Source: Streptomyces sp. NBC_00670 (GTDB taxonomy: Bacteria > Actinomycetota > Actinomycetes > Streptomycetales > Streptomycetaceae). From it: DNA of 64,000 nucleotides. The notes under the pieces were generated by a model that saw only the letters and a program-made list of their open reading frames with translations, had not been told where the DNA came from and did not search any database. Shown one piece after another: positions 9,001 to 17,367 of the stretch. The stretch covers positions 1,999,501 through 2,063,500 of the forward strand of contig NZ_CP109017.1 in NCBI RefSeq assembly GCF_036226765.1, written 5' to 3'. The position numbers were made by a program, and so were the translations under genes. Numbering within the stretch: the stretch's first letter is position 1; each line of letters begins with the position of its first letter.

Positions 9001-9171
9001 TCGCCCCCGCCGCCCCTACCCATTCCCGTCCCTCCGGGGGCAAGCCCCCGGACCCCCGAAAAGATTGCGCAGTTCCCCGCGCCCCTTGATAGGGGCGCGG
9101 GGAACTGCGCACGGGGTCCAAGGGGCGGAGCCCCTTGAAAGGACGGGAATGGGTAGGGGCGGCGGGGGCGA
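9001..9171. repeat. Dispersed inverted repeat copy 2 (type II, complete)
   Basis: This is the most complete copy. Perfect 31-base outer arms (9001-9031 and 9141-9171) enclose three hairpins in a row: GGGGGC-AA-GCCCCC region (9036-9049), the 20-base core arms with loop TGAT (9067-9110), and AAGGGGCGGAGCCCCTT (9120-9136). It separates the convergent desulfurase and kinase genes and fills the gap. Confidence 0.9.
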
Positions 9172-9202
9172 ATAACTCCCGGGCGAACCCCTCCCCCGGC
9201 CG

Positions 9203-10177
9203 TCATCGCAGGTGGGTCTTGACCTCCACGCCCGCTTCCTCGCCGTACGCCTTCGTGAAGCGGTCCATGAAGTGGGCCCGCTGCAACCGGTACTCCTGCG
9301 TCCCCACCGTCTCGATCACCAGCGTCGCCAGCATGCACCCCACCTGCGCCGCCCGCTCCAGCGAAACCCCCCACGCCAGCCCCGACAGGAACCCCGCCCG
9401 GAACGCGTCGCCGACACCCGTGGGGTCGGCCTTGCGCTCCTCCTCCGGGCACCCCACCTCGATCGGCTCCGCCCCGACCCGCTCGACCCGCACGCCCCGC
9501 GCCCCGAGCGTGGTCACCCGGTGGCCGACCCGCTCCAGGATCTCCGCGTCGGTCCAGCCGGTCTTGGACTCGATCAGGCCCTTCTCGTACTCGTTGGAGA
9601 AGAGGTACGTCGCCCCGTCCAGCAGTATCCGGATCTCGTCGCCGTTCATCCGGGCGATCTGCTGCGAGAAGTCGGCGGCGAACGGGATGCCGCGCGAGCG
9701 GCACTCCTCGGTGTGCCGGAGCATCCCCTCGGGGTCGTCCGCGCCGATCAGGACGAGGTCGAGGCCGCCCACCCGGTCGGCGACCGTCTTCAGCTCGATC
9801 AGCCGGGCCTCGCTCATCGCGCCCGTGTAGAAGGAGCCGATCTGGTTGTGGTCGGCGTCGGTGGTGCACACGAAGCGTGCGGTGTGCAGGGTCTCGGAGA
9901 TGCGGACGGAGTCCGTGTCGACGCCGTGCCGGTCCAGCCACGCCCGGTACTCGTCGAAGTCCGCGCCGGCCGCGCCGACCAGTACGGGGCGGGTGCCGAG
10001 CTGGCCCATGCCGAAGGCGATGTTCGCGCCGACACCGCCCCGGCGTACGTCGAGGTTGTCGACCAGGAAGGAGAGGGAGACCGTGTGCAGCTGGTCCGCG
10101 ACGAGCTGATCGGTGAAGCGGCCGGGGAAGGTCATCAGATGGTCGGTGGCGATGGAGCCGGTGACTGCGATACGCAC
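9203..10177 (-). CDS. PfkB-family carbohydrate kinase (adenosine/ribokinase-like)
   Basis: The 324-residue protein is a ribokinase-superfamily kinase. The N-terminal RRGGVGANIAFGMGQLG segment is the sugar or nucleoside binding signature, and TGVGDAFRAGFL near the C-terminus carries the anion-hole Gly-Ala-Gly and the catalytic Asp. The N-terminal MRIAVTGSIATDHLMTFPG resembles actinobacterial adenosine kinase-like members, but the substrate cannot be fixed from sequence alone. GTG start; an AGGAG motif lies about 14 bases upstream, rather far. It converges on the desulfurase gene across repeat copy 2. Confidence 0.85.
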   Translation of the reverse strand: MRIAVTGSIATDHLMTFPGRFTDQLVADQLHTVSLSFLVDNLDVRRGGVGANIAFGMGQLGTRPVLVGAAGADFDEYRAWLDRHGVDTDSVRISETLHTARFVCTTDADHNQIGSFYTGAMSEARLIELKTVADRVGGLDLVLIGADDPEGMLRHTEECRSRGIPFAADFSQQIARMNGDEIRILLDGATYLFSNEYEKGLIESKTGWTDAEILERVGHRVTTLGARGVRVERVGAEPIEVGCPEEERKADPTGVGDAFRAGFLSGLAWGVSLERAAQVGCMLATLVIETVGTQEYRLQRAHFMDRFTKAYGEEAGVEVKTHLR

Positions 10178-10310
10178 GGCGAGGGCACGCTCCTCAGAGG
10201 AGGGGGGATTGACGGTTCACGCTACCCGGTCGGCACCTGCCGCTGAAGCAGGCGGAACTACCCGATAGTAGGTCTTTCTTCGCGGGCCCGGCCGTGCCTA
10301 CGGTGCGAGC

Positions 10311-10556
10311 ATGACGAACCTCGAGTTCCACGGCAGTGCCCCGGCCGGCGGCGCGGTCGCCGGTGCGGTGACCGGCCCGGTCGACCTGGAGGGCGACCTG
10401 GCGTCGCTGCCCGGTGACGGCGCCCGGATGGCCCCGCGCTGGACCGCCCCCGCCGCCGCGAAGGCGTCGCCGGTCTCCCCCTCCCGTATCCACGGCGTAC
10501 GCGTACCGGCGGGCTCCGCCCGGCTGCTGGAGGCGATGTCCGACTACGGCGACTGA
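10311..10556 (+). CDS. Small conserved-type protein of unknown function
   Basis: The 81-residue product starts MTNLEFHGSAPAGG and is rich in Ala, Gly and Pro, with a C-terminal segment SRIHGVRVPAGSARLLEAMSDYGD that looks more ordered. No signal peptide or membrane helix is seen. TACGGT at 10299-10304, six bases before the ATG, suggests leaderless transcription, which supports it as a real gene. It diverges from the PfkB kinase. No function is assigned. Confidence 0.65.
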   Translation: MTNLEFHGSAPAGGAVAGAVTGPVDLEGDLASLPGDGARMAPRWTAPAAAKASPVSPSRIHGVRVPAGSARLLEAMSDYGD

Positions 10557-10664
10557 GCGCGCCCGGGGGAACCGTGCGCTCCCCCGCTGCGTCCCATCGC
10601 CGTCCCCCGTACAGGGGAGGCGACGTACGACACGGGACAGCAGCGGAGCGGAAGGAGCACCACG

Positions 10665-12269
10665 GTGAACACCGAGCCCCCCACCGACGACGACCCGAAC
10701 GGCCCCCGGGGCGCTGCGGGCCCCGAGGGTGCGCCGAGCGCGGCGGAGACACCGGAGGTGCCGGCCGCCGACGGCGCCGGCGCCCGTGAGCCCGACGGCA
10801 CGCCACCGAGCGGTGCCCGTGATGAGCAGGACGGCACCGCGCCGGACGCGTCCTCCGCGCGGCGACGGCGTGGGGCCGTCGCGGCGGTCGTGGGCGCCGT
10901 CCTGCTCGTCGCGGGCGGCGGGGCCTATGTCGCCGCGACCGCCTCCGGCGGGGACGGCGACGCGGGCCCCGGAGGCGGCGGGTCCGCTCCCCCGGCACTC
11001 GCCCTCGACGGGTACGGCACCGGCGGGCGCCCCGGCATCGCGGTCGGTGAGCCGAATCCGTACGGGGCCGTCTACCGCGCGAGCGGTGAGCTGCCCGACG
11101 GGCCGGACTCCGCGGCGGTGTACTGGGCCGAGGGGCGGGTGTCCAAGGACGACGTGGCCCGGCTGGCGAAGGCGCTGCGGCTGACCGGGACCCCGCGGCT
11201 GGTCGGCGACCGGTGGCAGGTGGGCGTCGCCAAGGGCGAGGCGGAGCCCCTGCTGCGGGTGGACCGCGAGGCGCCCGGCACCTGGACGTTCAGCGCGGTG
11301 CAGCCCGGCGGCGACGACTGTCCGCGCGGGCGGCCGTGCAAGCCCGGCGGCTCCGGATCGACCACGGGTACGACGGACCCCGTCGGCGAGGCAGCCGCGA
11401 AGAAGGCGGCCGCCCCCGTACTGAAGGCCGTCGGCCAGGACGACGCGAAGCTGGACGCGAGCCAGGTCCTGGGGGGAGCCCGGGTGGTCAACGCCGAACC
11501 CCGGGTGGGCGGACTGCCCACCTCCGGGTGGACGACGGGGTTGCAGATCGGCAGCGGGGGCGAGGTCGTCGGCGGCAGCGGCAAACTCGTCGCTCCCCGG
11601 GAGGGCGCCGAGTACCCCGTGATCGGCGCCGAGAAGGCGCTGGAGCTGATGAACGGCGCCACCACGTCGTACGGCCGCAAGGGCATCGGCGGCTGCGCGA
11701 GCCCGGTTCCGCTGAAGGACCGGGACGAGACGCCGTGCGCCGCCTCCCCCACCGGCGGCGCGCGCGGGACCGTACGGGTGGAGGACGCGGAGTTCGGGCT
11801 GGCCGCGCGCACCTCGGCGGGGCGTCCCGTGCTGGTGCCGTCGTGGCTGTTCGAGGTGCGGCCGGCGGGAGAGGAGACGACGTCCACCGTGGCCCGCGCG
11901 GCGGTCGATCCGCGTTACCTGACGGCGCCCGGGACCCCCGGCCAGCCGAGCCCGACCGGGTCGTCGTCCGCCCACGACGCGCACGTCACCGGCTACCGCG
12001 CCGACGGCACGGAGCTGACCGTCGTCTACGAGGGCGGCGTGTGCACGACGTACGAGGCCACCGCGCGCGAGGACGGGAAGAAGGTGACGGTGACCGTCAC
12101 CGGGACCACGGCCCACCCGGAGCGGCCGTGCATCGCGGTCGCCCGGGTCTACCGCGCCACGCTGCACCTGGACGCACCACTGGGCGACCGCACGGTGGTG
12201 GGCCCGGACGGCAGGCCGGTGCCGAAGGCCACCACCCCGTTGCCCTCGGCGAGCCCGACCGCCCGGTAG
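10665..12269 (+). CDS. Membrane-anchored extracytoplasmic protein of unknown function
   Basis: The 534-residue protein has a disordered acidic/Pro-rich cytoplasmic part (1-65), a positively charged run then one membrane helix (about 66-92) and a long outer domain. The outer part includes EAAAKKAAAPVLKAVGQDDAKLDAS and several Cys (DDCPRGRPCKPG, GGCASPVP, ERPCIAV) that could form disulfides outside the cell. The GTG start follows a GGAAGGAG ribosome binding site. I do not recognise a catalytic motif. Single-pass proteins of this type are common in Streptomyces and may bind envelope components, but no role is inferred. Confidence 0.7.
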   Translation: MNTEPPTDDDPNGPRGAAGPEGAPSAAETPEVPAADGAGAREPDGTPPSGARDEQDGTAPDASSARRRRGAVAAVVGAVLLVAGGGAYVAATASGGDGDAGPGGGGSAPPALALDGYGTGGRPGIAVGEPNPYGAVYRASGELPDGPDSAAVYWAEGRVSKDDVARLAKALRLTGTPRLVGDRWQVGVAKGEAEPLLRVDREAPGTWTFSAVQPGGDDCPRGRPCKPGGSGSTTGTTDPVGEAAAKKAAAPVLKAVGQDDAKLDASQVLGGARVVNAEPRVGGLPTSGWTTGLQIGSGGEVVGGSGKLVAPREGAEYPVIGAEKALELMNGATTSYGRKGIGGCASPVPLKDRDETPCAASPTGGARGTVRVEDAEFGLAARTSAGRPVLVPSWLFEVRPAGEETTSTVARAAVDPRYLTAPGTPGQPSPTGSSSAHDAHVTGYRADGTELTVVYEGGVCTTYEATAREDGKKVTVTVTGTTAHPERPCIAVARVYRATLHLDAPLGDRTVVGPDGRPVPKATTPLPSASPTAR

Positions 12270-12282
12270 AGACGCACACGAA

Positions 12283-12320
12283 CGACGGCGGCGCCCCCTC
12301 GGAAGGGGGCGCCGCCGTCG
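12283..12320. terminator. Two-way terminator before erpA
   Basis: Perfect 16-base arms (12283-12298 and 12305-12320, CGACGGCGGCGCCCCC and its complement) with a six-base loop lie between the convergent membrane protein gene and erpA. Confidence 0.75.
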
Positions 12321-12331
12321 GTCAGCAACGG

Positions 12332-12688
12332 TCAGCTGAAGGAGTCACCGCAGGCGCAGGAGCCCGTCGCGTTCGGGTTGTCGATCGTGAAGCCCTGCTT
12401 CTCGATCGTGTCCACGAAGTCGATGGTGGCACCGCCCAGGTACGGCGCGCTCATGCGGTCGGTGACGACCGCGACCCCGCCGAAGTCCTTCTTCACGTCG
12501 CCGTCGAGCGAGCGCTCGTCGAAGAAGAGCTGGTAGCGCAGGCCGGAGCAGCCGCCGGGCTGAACGGCCACGCGCAGCGCGAGGTCGTCACGGCCTTCCT
12601 GGTCGAGCAGGGCCTTGACCTTGGACGCGGCGGCGTCCGTCAGGATGATGCCGTCGGTGACGGTGGTGGTCTCGTCCGATACGGACAT
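12332..12688 (-). CDS. erpA: Iron-sulfur cluster insertion protein (A-type carrier)
   Basis: This 118-residue HesB/IscA-family protein delivers Fe-S clusters to apo-enzymes. The three conserved cysteines are present: PGGCSGLRY in the middle and CACGDSF at the C-terminus. The ATG follows a GGGAGAG ribosome binding site. It is transcribed divergently from nadA, whose product is a 4Fe-4S enzyme, and lies 3.3 kb from a cysteine desulfurase. That context supports a role in cluster supply, but which targets it serves is inference. Confidence 0.93.
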   Translation of the reverse strand: MSVSDETTTVTDGIILTDAAASKVKALLDQEGRDDLALRVAVQPGGCSGLRYQLFFDERSLDGDVKKDFGGVAVVTDRMSAPYLGGATIDFVDTIEKQGFTIDNPNATGSCACGDSFS

Positions 12689-13033
12689 CTACATCTCTCC
12701 CGGGTTGTACGGAGACTGCTTGCCGACGAGTGCAACCCGCGGGGCCGGGATTTCATTCCGGGCCGGGCGTCTGCTTTCTCGTTTCGTCCCGCTTCCTTCT
12801 TCCCTTCATGCTCGCACACACGCGGGGAGAGGGGACAACGCCCGCATTCCCGGTTCGGGGCGACCGGGATTCACGTCACATGGACGCGAGGGCCGTCGTC
12901 AAACTGACGCGAAGCAGATATGATAATAGCGTCAATCCGACGAGAAGTCGGTGCTGTCGATCCCGTTTGACCCGTATGCCCCGTCGGTCCGGTGCCCCGG
13001 CCGGCGAGCCGCAGAACAGAAAGGGTGCGTGTC
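12689..13033. other. erpA-nadA divergent intergenic region
   Basis: This 345-base gap holds the erpA leader, a relatively AT-rich patch at 12901-12935 and the nadA leader. Short in-frame readings exist but none has coding features that I trust. Confidence 0.6.
12905..12934 (+). promoter_or_regulatory. Probable nadA promoter with flanking inverted repeat
   Basis: TATGAT (12919-12924), continuing as ATAATA, is a good -10 element. It lies between TGACGC (12905-12910) and GCGTCA (12929-12934), which are perfect inverted arms, so a repressor bound here would cover the -10. The -35 (around 12896) is weak. NAD-responsive control is plausible given the gene; the regulator is not identified. Confidence 0.5.
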
Positions 13034-14230
13034 GTGACCACCGCCCAGACCACCGAGCTCGACGTACAGCCCTCCCCCCTCGCCCTGCTGCTGCTCGGCC
13101 GCGAGGCCGACCCTAGGAGCGAGCGCGGGGTGGAGTGCCCCGGCGACCTGCCCTCGCCGTCCGACCCGGACCTGGTCGAGCGCGCCCGTGCGGCCAAGGA
13201 GAAGCTCGGCGACAAGGTCTTCGTGCTCGGCCACCACTACCAGCGCGACGAGGTCATCCAGTTCGCGGACGTCACCGGCGACTCCTTCAAGCTGGCCCGG
13301 GACGCCGCCGCCCGTCCGGAGGCGGAGTACATCGTCTTCTGCGGTGTGCACTTCATGGCCGAGTCCGCCGACATCCTGACCTCCGACGCGCAGAAGGTCG
13401 TCCTGCCCGACCTGGCCGCCGGCTGTTCGATGGCCGACATGGCGACGGCCGAGCAGGTCGCCGAGTGCTGGGACGTGCTCACCGAGGCGGGCATCGCCGA
13501 GCAGGTGGTGCCGGTGTCGTACATGAACTCCTCCGCCGACATCAAGGCCTTCACCGGCAGGCACGGCGGCACCATCTGCACGTCCTCCAACGCGCAGCGC
13601 GCCCTGGAGTGGGCCTTCGCGCAGGGGGAGCCCTCGACAACAAAGGTGCTGTTCCTGCCGGACCAGCACCTCGGGCGCAACACCGCCGTCCGCGACATGG
13701 GCATGTCGCTGGAGGACTGCGTCGTCTACAACCCGCACAAGCCGAACGGCGGGCTGACGGCGGAGGAGCTGCGGACAGCCAGGATGATCCTGTGGCGCGG
13801 CCACTGCTCGGTGCACGGCCGGTTCAGCCTGGAGTCGGTCAACGACGTACGGGCCCGGATCCCCGGCGTCAACGTGCTGGTGCACCCCGAATGCCGGCAC
13901 GAGGTCGTCGCGGCGGCGGACTACGTCGGCTCGACGGAGTACATCATCAAGGCCCTTCAGGCGGCCCCGGCCGGGTCCAAGTGGGCCGTCGGCACGGAGC
14001 TGAACCTGGTACGGCGACTGGCGAACCGTTTCGCCCCCGAGGGCAAGGAGATCGTCTTCCTGGACCGCACGGTCTGCTTCTGCTCGACGATGAACCGCAT
14101 CGACCTGCCGCACCTGGTGTGGACGCTGGAGTCGCTGGCGGAGGGCACGCTGGTGAACCGGATCGAGGTCGACGCGGAGACGGAGGCGTTCGCCAAGCTG
14201 GCGCTCGAGCGGATGCTGGCCCTTCCGTAG
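13034..14230 (+). CDS. nadA: Quinolinate synthase
   Basis: NadA condenses iminoaspartate with dihydroxyacetone phosphate to quinolinate in de novo NAD synthesis, using a 4Fe-4S cluster. The 398-residue chain has the family motifs LGHHYQRDEVIQFAD, CGVHFMAESADIL, DLAAGCSMADM, HPEC and CFCSTMNRIDLPHLVW, so cluster and active-site residues look intact. The GTG at 13034 is preferred because the alignment-like N-terminus MTTAQTTELDVQ begins there, with GAAAGG about ten bases upstream; GTG 13025 is an alternative. nadB and nadC are not adjacent here. Confidence 0.95.
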   Translation: MTTAQTTELDVQPSPLALLLLGREADPRSERGVECPGDLPSPSDPDLVERARAAKEKLGDKVFVLGHHYQRDEVIQFADVTGDSFKLARDAAARPEAEYIVFCGVHFMAESADILTSDAQKVVLPDLAAGCSMADMATAEQVAECWDVLTEAGIAEQVVPVSYMNSSADIKAFTGRHGGTICTSSNAQRALEWAFAQGEPSTTKVLFLPDQHLGRNTAVRDMGMSLEDCVVYNPHKPNGGLTAEELRTARMILWRGHCSVHGRFSLESVNDVRARIPGVNVLVHPECRHEVVAAADYVGSTEYIIKALQAAPAGSKWAVGTELNLVRRLANRFAPEGKEIVFLDRTVCFCSTMNRIDLPHLVWTLESLAEGTLVNRIEVDAETEAFAKLALERMLALP

Positions 14231-14242
14231 AGCACGGCCCGG

Positions 14243-14278
14243 GGGCCTGGTCAGTCCGTGCGCGGGCGGACCAGGCCC
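14243..14278. terminator. Hairpin at the convergent nadA / response regulator ends
   Basis: GGGCCTGGTC (14243-14252) pairs with GACCAGGCCC (14269-14278). The right arm lies inside the last codons of the response regulator, so it may terminate nadA transcripts; a role for the opposite strand is doubtful. Confidence 0.4.
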
Positions 14279-14934
14279 GACTCGTAGGCGATGACGACCA
14301 GTTGGGCGCGGTCGCGGGCGCCGAGCTTGCTCATGGCCCGGTTGACGTGCGTCTTCACCGTCAGCGGGCTGACCTCCAGCCGCTCGGCGATCTCGTCGTT
14401 GGAGTGGCCGCCCGCGACCTGGACGAGCACCTCGCGCTCGCGCCCGGTGAGCGCGGCAAGCCGCTCGGCGTGCGCCCGGTCGCGGCCGTCGTCGTCCATG
14501 TCGCCCTGCGCCAGGAAGCGGGCGATCAGCCCCTTGGTGGCGGCCGGCGACAGCAGGGCCTCGCCGCCGGCGGCGACCCGGATCGCGCTCAGCAGCTCCT
14601 CCGGCTCTGAGCCCTTGCCCAGGAAGCCGGAGGCACCGGCGCGCAGGGACTGCACCACGTACTCGTCGACCTCGAAGGTCGTCAGCATCACCACCCGGAC
14701 ATGGGCGAGTTCGGGGTCCGCGCTGATCAGCCGGGTGGCGGCAAGACCATCCGTGCCGGGCATGCGGATGTCCATGAGGACGACGTCGGCGGCCCGTTCG
14801 CGGGTCAGACGCACCGCCTCCGCGCCCTCGCAGGCCTCCCCCACGACCTCCATGTCCGGCTCGGAGTCCACGAGCACACGGAACGCGCTCCGCAGCAGCG
14901 CCTGGTCGTCGGCGAGCAGGACGCGGATCGTCAT
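14251..14934 (-). CDS. NarL/LuxR-type response regulator
   Basis: The 227-residue protein has a receiver domain (1-120, phospho-acceptor Asp55 in VLMDIRMPG, acidic pair DD at 9-10) and a LuxR-type helix-turn-helix (about 150-215, LTGREREVLVQVAGGHSNDEIAERL). Its ATG overlaps the histidine kinase stop (ATGA, 14931-14934), so the pair is translated together. The kinase, pspAA and pspA lie upstream on the same strand, which suggests envelope-stress signalling; that link is inferred from gene order only. Confidence 0.92.
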   Translation of the reverse strand: MTIRVLLADDQALLRSAFRVLVDSEPDMEVVGEACEGAEAVRLTRERAADVVLMDIRMPGTDGLAATRLISADPELAHVRVVMLTTFEVDEYVVQSLRAGASGFLGKGSEPEELLSAIRVAAGGEALLSPAATKGLIARFLAQGDMDDDGRDRAHAERLAALTGREREVLVQVAGGHSNDEIAERLEVSPLTVKTHVNRAMSKLGARDRAQLVVIAYESGLVRPRTD

Positions 14935-16154
14935 GGGCTGTCCTCGGTGGTGGCGGAAGTACGGCGGTCGAGCGGCAGGATCGCATGGACGCGGAAGCCG
15001 CCCCCGTACCGGGGGCCCGCGGTGAGGGTGCCGGCCAGGGCGGTGACCCGCTCGCGCATGCCGAGCAGTCCGTGCCCGCCCCCGTCCTCGGGGCCGTCGT
15101 CGCCACCGGCCCCGTTGTCCAGGACGGTGACCTCCACGTGCGGGCCCACGCGGACGACGCTGACCTCGGCCTTGGCGCTCTCGCCCGCGTGTTTCTGCAC
15201 GTTGGTGAGGGCTTCCTGGATGACGCGGTAGGCGGCGAGGTCGACGGCGGCGGGCAGGATCGTGCCGTGGTCGGCCCGGGCGACCTCGACGGGCAGGCCC
15301 GCGTGGCGGAAGGTGTCGGCGAGTTCGTCGAGCCGGGCGAGCCCGGGGGCGGGCTCGGTGGGGGCCTCCGGGTCGCCGGACTGGCGCAGCAGGCCGACGG
15401 TGGCCCGCAGTTCGTTCAGCGCCGAGCGGCTGGCCTCCCGTACGTGGGCGAGGGCTTCCTTGGCCTGGTCGGGCCGCTTGTCCATGACGTGGGCGGCGAC
15501 CCCGGCCTGGACGTTGACCAGGGCGATGTGGTGGGCGACGACGTCGTGCAGATCGCGGGCGATGCGCAGCCGCTCCTCGGCGACACGGCGGCGGGCCTCC
15601 TCCTCGCGGGTGCGCTCGGCGCGTTCGGCGCGCTCGCGGATGGCGTGCACGAACGCCCGCCGGCTGCGGACGGCGTCCCCGGCCGCCGCGGCCATGCCGG
15701 TCCAGGCGAACAGGCCGAGGTTCTCCTGGGTGTACCAGGGCAGCGGTCCGGAGAGCATCGCGGTGGCGGTCAGCACGGTCATGGTCAGCAGGCCGACCCG
15801 CCAGGTGGTGGGGCGGTCGGTGACGGCGGCGACGGTGAACAGCGCGATGACGGCGGCCATCGAGACGGGGGCGCGGGGGTCGCCGGTGATCAGCTCGACG
15901 AGGGAGAGCGCGGTGGTGACGGCCAGGACGGCGAGGGGGGCGAGCCGGCGCAGCACCAGCGCGGCGGCGGCCGGCACCATCAGGGCGAGGCTGAGGGGGG
16001 TGGGGCTGCGCAGCGTCCAGGACACCCCGTGCTCCCCGTGCGGGTCGACGAAGGACCCGGCGACCATGCAGACGAACACGCCGACGGCGAGCCCCCCGTC
16101 GAACGTCAGGGGATGCTTCGACGGCCAGCACCGGGCCTGCGACAGATTGCCCAC
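14931..16154 (-). CDS. Sensor histidine kinase, HisKA_3 family
   Basis: The 407-residue kinase has several membrane helices in its first 170 residues with little extracellular sequence, as in DesK/LiaS-like sensors that read the membrane itself. The HisKA_3 phospho-acceptor is His203 in RIARDLHDVVAHH, followed by an HATPase domain with NVQKHAGE and a glycine-rich GAGGDDGPEDGGGHGLLGMRERV region. GTG start with TACCTT seven bases upstream on its strand, so it may have its own leaderless promoter in addition to read-through from pspA-pspAA. Confidence 0.92.
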   Translation of the reverse strand: MGNLSQARCWPSKHPLTFDGGLAVGVFVCMVAGSFVDPHGEHGVSWTLRSPTPLSLALMVPAAAALVLRRLAPLAVLAVTTALSLVELITGDPRAPVSMAAVIALFTVAAVTDRPTTWRVGLLTMTVLTATAMLSGPLPWYTQENLGLFAWTGMAAAAGDAVRSRRAFVHAIRERAERAERTREEEARRRVAEERLRIARDLHDVVAHHIALVNVQAGVAAHVMDKRPDQAKEALAHVREASRSALNELRATVGLLRQSGDPEAPTEPAPGLARLDELADTFRHAGLPVEVARADHGTILPAAVDLAAYRVIQEALTNVQKHAGESAKAEVSVVRVGPHVEVTVLDNGAGGDDGPEDGGGHGLLGMRERVTALAGTLTAGPRYGGGFRVHAILPLDRRTSATTEDSP

Positions 16155-16202
16155 GGGGACAAAGGTACGGGGCGCGTTGCGAACGGTGCCCCGTACGTAT
16201 GC

Positions 16203-16481
16203 CTACCCCGGCAACAGCCCGTCGTCCGACAGCATCTCCCTGACCTCCTCCAGCGTCGCCTCCGGCGACGGGAGGATGAGTTCGGACGGCTCCAGGGAGT
16301 CGGCGGGCAACGGCTCGCCGAGCCGCCGCACCTCGTCCAACAGCGCCGTCAGGGTGCGCCGGAAGCCCGCCTCGTCGCCGCCCTCCACCTCCGCCAGCAG
16401 GTCGTCGTCCAGCTTGTTGAGCTCGGCGAAGCGGGAGTCGTCCAGCTTCACCTGCCCCTCCCCCATGATCCGTACGATCAT
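16203..16481 (-). CDS. pspAA: PspA-associated protein PspAA
   Basis: This 92-residue protein matches the PspAA domain family: MIVRIMGEGQVKLDD, a middle segment LNKLDDDLLAEVEGGDE and a C-terminal DGLLPG. PspAA proteins occur beside PspA/IM30 genes in actinobacteria and archaea and are thought to partner them in membrane-stress defence; the mechanism is not established. It lies 79 bases after pspA on the same strand and 48 bases before the kinase start. Confidence 0.88.
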   Translation of the reverse strand: MIVRIMGEGQVKLDDSRFAELNKLDDDLLAEVEGGDEAGFRRTLTALLDEVRRLGEPLPADSLEPSELILPSPEATLEEVREMLSDDGLLPG

Positions 16482-16560
16482 GTCGCCCTCCTCAGGACGC
16501 GCGCGTGGGACCGGATCGGGCCGTGGCGGCCCGTGACCGCATTGTGGGCGATGCCCGGCG

Positions 16561-17367
16561 TCACTGCTTGTCGAAGCGCGGGGTGTCCTGCGGCTGGGCC
16601 TGGCTCTGGGACGGCGCCTGGGCCTGGCCCTCGCCGCCCTCGATGGCCTGGCGCTGCTCGGCGGGGCCGGCCAGCTCCGCCTTCATCCGCTGCAGCTCCA
16701 GCTCCACGTCCGTGCCGCCGGAGAGGCGGTCCAGCTCGGCCTGGATGTCGTCCTTGGCCATGCCGGAGGGGTCGTCCAGGGCGCCGGAGGCGAGGAGTTC
16801 GTCGATGGCGCCGGCGCGGGCCTGCATCTGCTGCGTCTTGTCCTCGGCGCGCTGGATGGCCAGGCCGACGTCGCCCATCTCCTCGGAGATGCCGGAGAAG
16901 GCCTCGCCGATCCGGGTCTGCGCCTGGGCGGCGGTGTACGTGGCCTTGATGGTCTCCTTCTTCGTACGGAAGGCGTCCACCTTGGCCTGGAGGCGCTGGG
17001 CCGCGAGGGTGAGCTTCTCCTCCTCGCCCTGGAGCGTCTGGTGCTGGGTCTCCAGGTCCGTGACCTGCTGCTGGAGCGCGGCGCGGCGGGAGAGCGCCTC
17101 GCGGGCGAGGTCCTCGCGACCGAGGGCGAGCGCCTTGCGGCCCTGGTCCTCCAGCTTCCCGGACTGTGACTGGAGCTGGTTGAGCTGGAGCTCCAGGCGC
17201 TTGCGCGAGGTCGCCACGTCGGCGACGCCGCGGCGCACCTTCTGGAGCAGCTCCAGCTGCTTCTGATACGAGTAATCGAGGGTTTCGCGCGGGTCCTCGG
17301 CCCGGTCAAGGGCCTTGTTCGCCTTCGCGCGGAAGATCATCCCCATACGCTTCATGACACCGCTCAT
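16561..17367 (-). CDS. pspA: PspA/IM30 family membrane-stress protein
   Basis: PspA is a coiled-coil ESCRT-III-like protein that binds and protects stressed membranes. The 268-residue product starts MSGVMKRMGMIFRAKANKALDRAEDP, the amphipathic membrane-binding start and conserved AEDP motif, followed by a long charged coiled coil (about 30-215) and a Gln/Pro/Ala-rich tail ending in FDKQ. The ATG at 17367 is chosen because the conserved sequence begins there and an AAGGGGG motif lies upstream; a longer reading to 17445 adds an unrelated leader. It heads the run pspA-pspAA-kinase-regulator. Confidence 0.93.
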   Translation of the reverse strand: MSGVMKRMGMIFRAKANKALDRAEDPRETLDYSYQKQLELLQKVRRGVADVATSRKRLELQLNQLQSQSGKLEDQGRKALALGREDLAREALSRRAALQQQVTDLETQHQTLQGEEEKLTLAAQRLQAKVDAFRTKKETIKATYTAAQAQTRIGEAFSGISEEMGDVGLAIQRAEDKTQQMQARAGAIDELLASGALDDPSGMAKDDIQAELDRLSGGTDVELELQRMKAELAGPAEQRQAIEGGEGQAQAPSQSQAQPQDTPRFDKQ

